From Rhizobium sp. 32-5/1 (lineage in GTDB: Bacteria; Pseudomonadota; Alphaproteobacteria; Rhizobiales; Rhizobiaceae): a stretch of 64,000 nucleotides of DNA. Below, in pieces: positions 58,109 through 64,000 of this stretch (positions are counted from its first letter, which is position 1; each line of letters starts with the position of its first letter). Under the pieces are notes generated by a model that saw nothing but the letters and a program-made list of their open reading frames with translations, searched no databases and was not told where the DNA came from. The stretch lies in contig NZ_CP120638.1 of assembly GCF_029537235.1 (NCBI RefSeq), positions 992,001 to 1,056,000 on the forward strand. The letters are read 5' to 3'. A program made the position numbers and the translations under genes.

Positions 58109-59119
58109 TTATTCCCCGTTCACAAACGCCATATCCGCCGCTGTCAAAGGCACGTGGCGCAGTTCGCGGTTGACAAGGAAATTCTCGGTTTCCTCAACGG
58201 TATCGGCAAGCTCGACGCGCGCATCATAGCGCTCGCGGAACGCCTCGATGATCTCATCGACGATCACTTCGGGCGCCGACGCGCCGGCCGACAGGCCGAC
58301 GATAGAGAGATCGCCGACATTTTCCCAGTCGATTTCCGACGCGCGCTGGACAAGCACGGATTTTTTCGCACCGGCCCGCAAAGCGACCTCGACGAGGCGC
58401 TTGGAATTGGAGGAATTCGGCGCACCGACAATCAGGAACAGATCGCAGCCGGGGGCTGCCTGCTTGACGGCTTCCTGCCGGTTGGTCGTGGCATAGCAGA
58501 TCGAATCGGCGGCGGGCGCCGTGAGGTTCGGGAAGCGCTCGTGCAGCCGCTTGATGACGCCGGCCGTGTCATCGACCGAGAGCGTCGTCTGGGTGACGAA
58601 ACCGAGATTGTCCGGGTCAGGCGGCATATAGACGTCGGCATCCTCGATCGTCTCGATCAGCGAGACGGCGCCATCAGGCAATTGCCCCATGGTGCCGATG
58701 ACCTCAGGATGTCCGGCATGACCGATCAGGACCACGTGGCGGTCGAGCTTCTGGTGGCGCATGGCCTGTTTGTGAACCTTGGAGACCAGCGGACACGTTG
58801 CATCGAGATAGAACAGGTTGCGGCTTTGCGCATCCGCCGGAACCGACTTAGGCACGCCATGGGCAGAGAAGACCACCGGCTGCTTGCGATGCTCCGGCGG
58901 GATTTCGTCCAGTTCCTCGACGAAGATCGCGCCCTTGGCCTCCAGCCCTTCCACGACGAAGCGGTTGTGGACGATCTCGTGGCGAACATAGACGGGGGCG
59001 CCGAATTCCTTCAGCGCCAGAACGACGATCTGGATGGCGCGATCGACGCCGGCGCAGAAGCCGCGCGGCCCGCAAAGCCGGATGGTGATAGGCGTTTTTA
59101 CCGGAAGCAAGGAAGCCAT
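58109..59119 (-). CDS. ispH: 4-hydroxy-3-methylbut-2-enyl diphosphate reductase
   Basis: A 336-residue iron-sulfur enzyme, last step of the MEP isoprenoid pathway. The three cluster cysteines are in [14 protein letters not shown] (Cys22), [11 protein letters not shown] and [12 protein letters not shown]. Substrate motifs EIVHNRFVV and [14 protein letters not shown] are present, as is [15 protein letters not shown]. It probably heads the ispH-thrB-rnhA transcript. Confidence 0.97.
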   Translation of the reverse strand: MASLLPVKTPITIRLCGPRGFCAGVDRAIQIVVLALKEFGAPVYVRHEIVHNRFVVEGLEAKGAIFVEELDEIPPEHRKQPVVFSAHGVPKSVPADAQSRNLFYLDATCPLVSKVHKQAMRHQKLDRHVVLIGHAGHPEVIGTMGQLPDGAVSLIETIEDADVYMPPDPDNLGFVTQTTLSVDDTAGVIKRLHERFPNLTAPAADSICYATTNRQEAVKQAAPGCDLFLIVGAPNSSNSKRLVEVALRAGAKKSVLVQRASEIDWENVGDLSIVGLSAGASAPEVIVDEIIEAFRERYDARVELADTVEETENFLVNRELRHVPLTAADMAFVNGE

Positions 59120-59122
59120 TGA

Positions 59123-59488
59123 TCAGGAAGCCAGAAGCAGGAACAAAAGGGCGGCGATGGCCGGGCCGCCCTGGATGAGCAGGATGCGCGGCTTGACCGA
59201 CCATGCGCCATATATAGCCGCTACGATGACGCATACAAGAAAGAACAGCTTCAGCTGGAAGGCAAAATCGGGCTGCGGGTGGATGAGCGACCAGACGAGG
59301 CCGGCAGCGAGAAAACCGTTGTAGAGCCCCTGATTGGCCGCCAGCACCTTCGTCGTTTCCGCCTGTTCCGGCGTCATGCGAAACACCTTGCGCCCCTGCG
59401 GCTTTGTCCAGAGAAACATCTCCAGCACAAGGAACCCGATATGGGCAAGCGCCGTCAGGGCGATGAGGGTGTTGGCTATGATGGTCAT
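59123..59488 (-). CDS. DUF1304 membrane protein
   Basis: A 121-residue protein with four membrane segments (about 1-25, 50-67, 75-95 and 99-119) and the DUF1304 motif MFLWTKPQGRKVFRM followed by NQGLYNGFLAAGL. The family is uncharacterised. Its stop is four bases upstream of the ispH start, so it is probably in the same transcript. Confidence 0.85.
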   Translation of the reverse strand: MTIIANTLIALTALAHIGFLVLEMFLWTKPQGRKVFRMTPEQAETTKVLAANQGLYNGFLAAGLVWSLIHPQPDFAFQLKLFFLVCVIVAAIYGAWSVKPRILLIQGGPAIAALLFLLLAS

Positions 59489-59563
59489 GGCTGGAGCTCC
59501 TATGAACTTTTCCCGATATGGGCGAGCAAAGGCGTTCCGGTCAACAGGTCGCGATCGCAGATT

Positions 59564-60313
59564 TCATTTCTGGCTTTTCTTCCGGAACACGAAAACACCG
59601 CTGATCACCACGAGTGCCGCGGCCAGCCCATACCAGGTGACGGCATATTGCAGGTGGTTGTTGGGCAGTTCGAACTGGGTGACACCGCCCAGAGGCAGCG
59701 TGCCGGGATTGGGCGTGGCGTCGGCATCGACAAAGAAGGGCAAGACCTTGTCTTTCGGCAGGCCATCCGTCTCGGCCATCGCGTCTAGGTCTTTCCAGTA
59801 GAAGATGTTCTTGGCGAGGTCGTTGTCCGGCACCACCCAGGAGGGCTTTTCGGCGAGGCGCGCGCGGGCAAGGCCGTTGACGGTCTGTTGCCCCGTCAAC
59901 TGCCCAAGCTTGCGCATCTCCGGCTCCTTCGCATCGAAAGGCGCAAAACCTCTGTTGACGAAGAGGTAACGCCCGTCGGCAAGCTGAAGCGGCGTATAGA
60001 TGTAATATCCGGTTCGCCCCTGATGGGTAGCAAAGAAGTGCCGTTCCCTGTTGTTGAGGAAACGGCCGGAGACGGTGACGGTCCGGTATTCGATATCGCC
60101 GCCGGACGAAACGAGCGCTTCGATGGCTGCGAGATCCACCGGCGGCGCGTTGCGGCGCTCGGCGATGGCGGACAGCAGGCTTTCCTTCCAGGCAAGTCTC
60201 TGCATCTGCCAGGTGCCGAGCGAAACCAGCGCCGCAAAGGTCGCGAGGACCACGGCGATACCGGCCAGACGGGCAAGGCTTGCGCCAGTCGACAAACGCA
60301 CACGTTCAGCCAC
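59564..60313 (-). CDS. SURF1 family cytochrome c oxidase assembly protein
   Basis: A 249-residue protein with the SURF1 layout: membrane segment (about 15-35, VVLATFAALVSLGTWQMQRLAWK), periplasmic domain with GYYIYTPLQLADGRYLFVNRGF, and a C-terminal segment (AVTWYGLAAALVVISGVFVF). SURF1 helps insert haem a into cytochrome aa3 oxidase. I prefer GTG 60313, which overlaps the DUF983 stop; a GTG/ATG at 60337 would add eight residues. Confidence 0.9.
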   Translation of the reverse strand: MAERVRLSTGASLARLAGIAVVLATFAALVSLGTWQMQRLAWKESLLSAIAERRNAPPVDLAAIEALVSSGGDIEYRTVTVSGRFLNNRERHFFATHQGRTGYYIYTPLQLADGRYLFVNRGFAPFDAKEPEMRKLGQLTGQQTVNGLARARLAEKPSWVVPDNDLAKNIFYWKDLDAMAETDGLPKDKVLPFFVDADATPNPGTLPLGGVTQFELPNNHLQYAVTWYGLAAALVVISGVFVFRKKSQK

Positions 60314-60689
60314 GATCGATCTCGCCTGAGCGCGCATTGTTGCGGAACTGCAGGTTGATCAGGACGCCTTTCAACATGCGCATGGTGACCAGCGTCAGCA
60401 CAGTCGCCAGCGGAATCCACAACAGGAAATGGAGCCAGAGCGGCGGATTGACATTGACCTCCATCCACAGTGCCGAACCAACGACGATGAAGCCGACGAT
60501 CAGGATGACGAAGACCACCGGCCCGTCGCCGCTGTCGGCAAAGCCGTAGTCGAGCTCGCAATTGCTGCAGGCCGGCTTCAGCTTGATGAAGCCGTCGAAC
60601 AGCTTTCCCTGGCCGCAGCGCGGGCAATGCCCCTTGAGGCCGCTCGCTACCGGATCGACAGGGGGATAATGGGCGCGGTCTTCGGTCAT
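60306..60689 (-). CDS. DUF983 membrane protein with zinc-ribbon-like N-terminus
   Basis: A 127-residue protein. Two Cys pairs, CPRCGQGKLFDGFIKLKPACSNC in pattern CX2C-X15-CX2C, precede two membrane segments (GPVVFVILIVGFIVVGSALW, WLHFLLWIPLATVLTLVTMRM). DUF983 genes commonly accompany cox assembly genes in Alphaproteobacteria. It overlaps the SURF1 start by eight bases. ATG 60689 is used. Confidence 0.85.
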   Translation of the reverse strand: MTEDRAHYPPVDPVASGLKGHCPRCGQGKLFDGFIKLKPACSNCELDYGFADSGDGPVVFVILIVGFIVVGSALWMEVNVNPPLWLHFLLWIPLATVLTLVTMRMLKGVLINLQFRNNARSGEIDRG

Positions 60690-60729
60690 GGTCTTCACTT
60701 GTTATCTGGCACCGACGACTGTCTTGGGG

Positions 60730-61026
60730 TCACAACGGTGCGGTTTCGCTTGCGCGTTGTATGGTCAGTTTCAAGCCGAGAGTACCGACGATCTTCTGCA
60801 TTGTTTCGAAGCGAAGTTTCGATCCCGGTCGCAACGACTTGTAGAGGCTTTCACGGCCCAGTCCAGTTGCGCGCGCGATATCGGCAACACCGCGCGCCTT
60901 TGCCACATCGCCCAGCGCGGCGAGAAAGACGTCCGGGTTCTCGTCTTCGATGGCGGCGGCAAGATATTCGATCATCAACTCCTCGCTATCAAGGAAGAGC
61001 GAAGCATCAAATTTAGTCGTTTTCAT
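60730..61026 (-). CDS. HigA-type antitoxin (putative addiction module antidote)
   Basis: A 98-residue protein. The N-terminus (SLFLDSEELMIEYLAAAIED-like) and the helix-turn-helix (ADIARATGLGRESLYKSLR, then FETMQKIVGTLGLKL) match the addiction-module antidote family. It should neutralise the HigB-like toxin encoded just upstream and repress the operon. The toxin-first order is typical of higBA. Nine bases separate its start from the ancestral toxin stop. It interrupts the cox assembly cluster. Confidence 0.85.
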   Translation of the reverse strand: MKTTKFDASLFLDSEELMIEYLAAAIEDENPDVFLAALGDVAKARGVADIARATGLGRESLYKSLRPGSKLRFETMQKIVGTLGLKLTIQRASETAPL

Positions 61027-61035
61027 CGCTTCACC

Positions 61036-61329
61036 TCAAAGGTTTTTCGACATTTCAATCGCCTGCGCGATATCGCGCCGCTGTGTTGACTTGTCTCCTC
61101 AAACCAGCAGCAAAGACACGACCTCACCAGATCGCTTGAAGTAGAGCCTATATCCCGGCCCCACATGGATTCTCATCTCTGAAACGCCCGCACCGACCGG
61201 TGCGCAATCTCCGAAATTGCCGAATTCGGCCGATCGTATATGTGCAAGGATCCGCGCCTTGCCCGTGTTGTCCTTCAATGCTCGAAGCCAAGCATCGAAT
61301 GTTTCTGTCATTTCGAAACGGTTCGCCAT
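61036..61329 (-). pseudogene. HigB-type toxin with in-frame nonsense codon
   Basis: The first 76 codons encode a RelE/HigB-fold toxin (FDAWLRALKDNTGKARILAHI, then GDCAPVGAGVSEMRIHVGPGYRLYF and VVSLLLV). A TGA at 61101-61099 then stops it. Reading through, the same frame gives GDKSTQRRDIAQAIEMSKNL and a second stop at 61036. Intact relatives have GGDKSxQ there, so a Gly codon GGA has become TGA. The lost 20 residues include the conserved Lys and Arg-Asp-Ile that complete the toxin core. It is probably inactive. Confidence 0.8.
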
Positions 61330-61377
61330 TTGTATCCTTCTGGATACTCCTTGTAAAGCACAGACGTCTACTCAAAC

Positions 61378-61402
61378 AAAAAAGCGGGTGCACTACACCC
61401 GC
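61378..61402 (-). terminator. Intrinsic terminator of the cox operon
   Basis: On the minus strand GCGGGTG, loop TAGTG, CACCCGC forms a perfect 7-bp stem followed by TTTTTT. It lies about 28 bp after the coxC stop and separates the cox operon from the toxin-antitoxin genes. Confidence 0.9.
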
Positions 61403-61430
61403 CTTTCTCAATGTCAGATGACCAACCGTC

Positions 61431-62306
61431 TCAGTGGGCGATCGGGGCGCCCCAGCTTCCCCAGATGTAGATCGAGAAGAACAGGAAGAGCCAGACGACG
61501 TCGACGAAGTGCCAGTACCAGGCAGCCGCCTCGAAGCCGAAATGCTGCTTCGGGGTAAAGTCGCCCTTCAGCGCGCGGATCAGGCAGATTGCCAGGAAGA
61601 TCGTGCCGACGAGAACATGGAAGCCGTGGAAACCGGTCGCCATGAAGAAGGTCGCGCCGTAGATAGAATCCTTGAAGGCAAACGGTGCGTGGGCATATTC
61701 ATAGGCCTGCACGAAGGAGAACAGCACGCCCAGAGCCACCGTCAGCGTCAGGCCGTTGATCAGGCCCTTTCTGTCGTTGTGCAGAAGCGCGTGGTGCGCC
61801 CAGGTCACGGTCGTGCCAGACAGAAGCAGGATGACCGTGTTATAAAGCGGCAGGTGCCAGGGATCGAGAACTTCGATGCCCTTCGGCGGCCAGATCCCGC
61901 CGGTATAGGCGGCACGCGCGGCCTGGATCGGCTCGGCGGCAAACAGGCTGGCATCGAAGAAGGCCCAGAACCAGGCGACGAAGAACATCACCTCGGAGGC
62001 GATGAACATGATCATGCCGTAGCGCAGGTGCAAGGAGACGACGCGGGTATGATGGCCCTCATGCGCTTCCTTGATCGTATCCGCCCACCAGCCGTACATG
62101 GTGTAAAGAACCAGAGCGAGGCCGATATAGAACATCCATGGGGTGGCAAGTTCGAGGCCGAACATCTTGAACGAGCCGCCGGCAACGTAGCGCATGTAGG
62201 CAACACCGCCGAATGCCATGACGAAGGCGCCGATCGAGGCGAGCAAAGGCCAGGGGCTCGGGTCGATGATGTGGTAGTCGTGGTTTTTCTGGTGCGCATC
62301 GGCCAT
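61431..62306 (-). CDS. coxC: Cytochrome c oxidase subunit III
   Basis: A 291-residue integral membrane subunit of aa3-type oxidase with seven predicted helices. Conserved features include [42 protein letters not shown] and the C-terminal [24 protein letters not shown] choose ATG 62306 ([12 protein letters not shown]). It is the last gene of the ctaB-CoxF-ctaG-coxC operon and is followed by a strong terminator. It is the only structural subunit gene visible; subunits I and II should lie outside the window. Confidence 0.97.
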   Translation of the reverse strand: MADAHQKNHDYHIIDPSPWPLLASIGAFVMAFGGVAYMRYVAGGSFKMFGLELATPWMFYIGLALVLYTMYGWWADTIKEAHEGHHTRVVSLHLRYGMIMFIASEVMFFVAWFWAFFDASLFAAEPIQAARAAYTGGIWPPKGIEVLDPWHLPLYNTVILLLSGTTVTWAHHALLHNDRKGLINGLTLTVALGVLFSFVQAYEYAHAPFAFKDSIYGATFFMATGFHGFHVLVGTIFLAICLIRALKGDFTPKQHFGFEAAAWYWHFVDVVWLFLFFSIYIWGSWGAPIAH

Positions 62307-62372
62307 GTTGGTCAATCCCCGGATATGTCTGCTCTTGTCGTCATTTCCGGCATAGCCGAAAACAGTGATGAA

Positions 62373-62975
62373 TCAAAGTCTCTTGTCGGTCTCGTCTGCC
62401 GTGGTCTTCAACGAGACCAAAGGCTTGGACGGTTCGCGGGCGTAGAAGGTGTAGGACAGGGTCAGTGTGCGAATGTCCTTGGTCTCGACCGATTTGACGA
62501 TCTCCGGATCGACGAAGAAGATGACCGGCATCTTCAGTTCCTCGCCCGGCTTCAGCGTTGTTTCGGTGAAGCAGAAGCACTCGACCTTGTTAAAATAGGC
62601 GGCCGCCGCCATCGGCGTGACGTTAAACACCGCCTGCCCTGTGGTCGGCTTGCTCGCGAGGTTCTTTGCTGTGAAATCCACCTGCACGGTTTCGCCGATC
62701 CTGATCTCGATCTGCCGCTGCACCGGTTTGAAATCCCAGGGAAGATCGGACGCAGTGTTGGCGTCGAACGTCACCTTGATGGTCTTGTCGAGAATGACGT
62801 CGGAGGCCTGCTCCACGCGTTTCGTCGTGCCGTTATAGCCGGTGACCCTGCAGAACATGTCGTAAAGCGGAACGGCGGCATAGGCCATGCCGGTCATCGC
62901 CACGACAAAGGTCAGGCAGGCTGCGACGACCGCGCCATTCGACCTGTCCTTGTTGTGCAGCGTCGGCTGTGTCAC
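62373..62975 (-). CDS. ctaG: Cytochrome c oxidase copper-assembly protein CtaG (Cox11)
   Basis: A 200-residue protein with one N-terminal membrane anchor ([23 protein letters not shown]) and a periplasmic beta domain. The copper-binding motif CFCF is in [16 protein letters not shown], plus the conserved Cys in [12 protein letters not shown]. It delivers copper to the CuB site of subunit I. It starts at GTG 62975, after GGAGGGGCGGAC. Confidence 0.95.
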   Translation of the reverse strand: MTQPTLHNKDRSNGAVVAACLTFVVAMTGMAYAAVPLYDMFCRVTGYNGTTKRVEQASDVILDKTIKVTFDANTASDLPWDFKPVQRQIEIRIGETVQVDFTAKNLASKPTTGQAVFNVTPMAAAAYFNKVECFCFTETTLKPGEELKMPVIFFVDPEIVKSVETKDIRTLTLSYTFYAREPSKPLVSLKTTADETDKRL

Positions 62976-62991
62976 GTCCGCCCCTCCGCTC

Positions 62992-63132
62992 TCAGTTGGC
63001 CATGCCGTTGCTGAACTTCACCAGCGTCACGACGTAAAAGGCGGCGACGAGGCCGAACAGCACCAGCCCGAGCGCGATGTTGCGGCCGCGGCGGGATTTC
63101 TTCTGGGCTTCGCTGAGTGTGATCATGTCCAT
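62992..63132 (-). CDS. CoxF-like small membrane protein
   Basis: A 46-residue protein: a short basic N-terminus ([18 protein letters not shown]) and one membrane helix ([20 protein letters not shown]), ending KFSNGMAN. Proteins of this kind lie between ctaB and ctaG in many Alphaproteobacteria. The ATG overlaps the ctaB stop (TGATG), and its stop is 16 bp before ctaG. It is below common length cut-offs and often missed. Confidence 0.85.
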   Translation of the reverse strand: MDMITLSEAQKKSRRGRNIALGLVLFGLVAAFYVVTLVKFSNGMAN

Positions 63133-64000
63133 CAGGCAGCGCCTCCGGTGGTAAGCCACAGCGTGGCGACAAGGTGATCGATCATCAAGGCCGAGAAGAT
63201 CGCAAACAGGTAGAGGATGGAAAAAGCAAAGAGCTTTTTGGCCGGCAGCATCTTTTCGTCACCCTCAGGCATGCGCCAGACGCCAACCGAATACCAGATG
63301 AACCCGACCCCCAGTGCTGCGGCAAAAGCGCCGTAGACCGCACTCGAAAAGCCAAGCGTGGTCGGCACGACGCCGATGATTGCGGTCAGCACCGCATAGA
63401 TGACGATCTGGTTCTTCGTGGTCGCCTCGCCGCTGACATTGGGCAGCATCGGCACGCCGACGGCACCATAGTCACGCATCTTGAAGAGAGCGAGCGCCCA
63501 GAAATGCGAAGGGGTCCAAAGGAAGGTGATGAGGAAGAGGACGATGCTTTCGATGGCCACGCCACTGGTAACGCAGGCCCAGCCGATCATCGGCGGAAAA
63601 GCGCCGGCAGCGCCGCCAATGACGATATTCTGCGGCGTCGAGCGCTTCAGCCACATCGTATAGACGACGGCATAAAAGAAGATCGTAAACGCCAGTAGCC
63701 CGGCCGACAGCCAGTTGACGACAACACCGAGAATGCAGACCGAAAAGGCCGACAGCGTCAGACCGAAGGCCAGCGCCTCTTCCGGACGGATCTTGCCCGC
63801 AGGGATCGGCCGCGAGGCGGTGCGGGTCATGACCGCATCGATATCCGCGTCATACCACATGTTCAGCGCGCCGGACGCTCCCGCGCCGACGGCAATACAG
63901 AGGATGGCGATGAAGCCGATGAAGGGATGGATATGACCGGGGGCCAGCACCATGCCGGCCAGCGCCGTGAAGACGACGAGCGACATGACGCGCGGTTTCA
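63132..64000 (-). CDS. ctaB: Protoheme IX farnesyltransferase (haem O synthase), 5' end outside window
   Basis: A UbiA-family prenyltransferase that converts haem B to haem O for the aa3 oxidase. About 289 residues are visible; the gene starts beyond 64000. The first Asp-rich motif is [21 protein letters not shown] (N-x-x-x-D-x-x-x-D), and the second region includes [20 protein letters not shown]. Hydrophobic helices cover the rest. The first in-window Met (63986) is internal: LKPRV precedes it, as in intact homologues. Confidence 0.95.
   Translation of the reverse strand, partial: KPRVMSLVVFTALAGMVLAPGHIHPFIGFIAILCIAVGAGASGALNMWYDADIDAVMTRTASRPIPAGKIRPEEALAFGLTLSAFSVCILGVVVNWLSAGLLAFTIFFYAVVYTMWLKRSTPQNIVIGGAAGAFPPMIGWACVTSGVAIESIVLFLITFLWTPSHFWALALFKMRDYGAVGVPMLPNVSGEATTKNQIVIYAVLTAIIGVVPTTLGFSSAVYGAFAAALGVGFIWYSVGVWRMPEGDEKMLPAKKLFAFSILYLFAIFSALMIDHLVATLWLTTGGAA

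Noticed and set aside
61099-61101. TGA in the HigB-like toxin as a selenocysteine codon
   Set aside because: No SECIS-like stem follows at once, relatives have Gly there, and no selenoprotein of this family is known.

Overview
The window looks like a chromosomal segment of an alphaproteobacterium of the order Rhizobiales, most likely family Rhizobiaceae (Rhizobium/Agrobacterium group). The evidence is the GANTC methyltransferase ccrM, a full-length ppdK, the rhizobial-style cluster ctaB-(small CoxF-like gene)-ctaG-coxC-DUF983-surf1-DUF1304-ispH-thrB-rnhA, the smc/dsbA-like/dciA/mutY block, the thrC-M16 peptidase-GNAT-GGDEF/EAL string, and a high-GC sequence. The species cannot be fixed from the sequence alone.

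Region by region. 1-7.3 kb is an accessory sugar-acid/polyol catabolic locus: a GntR/FCD regulator and an FAD-linked 2-hydroxyacid dehydrogenase on the minus strand face denD, an ltnD-like dehydrogenase, an IlvD/Edd-type aldonate dehydratase, a threitol-dehydrogenase-like SDR and a decapitated dihydroxyacetone-kinase-type gene. A perfect inverted repeat lies in the divergent promoter. 7.3-12.4 kb holds a DUF2161 nuclease-fold protein, a D,D-carboxypeptidase, rtcB, an HNH protein, tRNA-Gln and an entericidin. 12.7-16.1 kb is a tight four-gene operon (cupin, metallo-beta-lactamase fold, DCC thiol oxidoreductase, DUF4166 reductase). 16-25.5 kb carries a DUF1499 protein, a HicBA-type module, ppdK, a PAS-GGDEF protein, a caspase/peptidoglycan-binding/C-type-lectin fusion and a VapBC module. 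25.5-35 kb is housekeeping: smc, a DsbA-like lipoprotein, a DciA-like protein, mutY and ccrM. 35-41 kb contains a secreted VWA protein and several small regulators and enzymes. 41-47.4 kb is thrC, an M16 peptidase, a GNAT and a dual GGDEF/EAL protein. 47.4-56.5 kb is a mosaic of small conserved genes plus two AT-richer membrane-anchored orphans. 56.5-64 kb is rnhA-thrB-ispH, a toxin-antitoxin pair with a broken toxin, and the cytochrome oxidase assembly cluster, which leaves the window inside ctaB.

A property of the whole sequence decides how it should be read. At least fourteen reading-frame breaks occur, including in smc, ppdK and thrC, which should be intact. Every one is repaired by adding a single base, usually within or beside a short homopolymer, and the repaired lengths match the families. 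This is the signature of systematic single-base deletion errors, so I annotate these loci as single genes and mark the break. The truncated kinase remnant and the in-frame nonsense codon in the HigB-like toxin are not explained by that error model and are better candidates for real decay.
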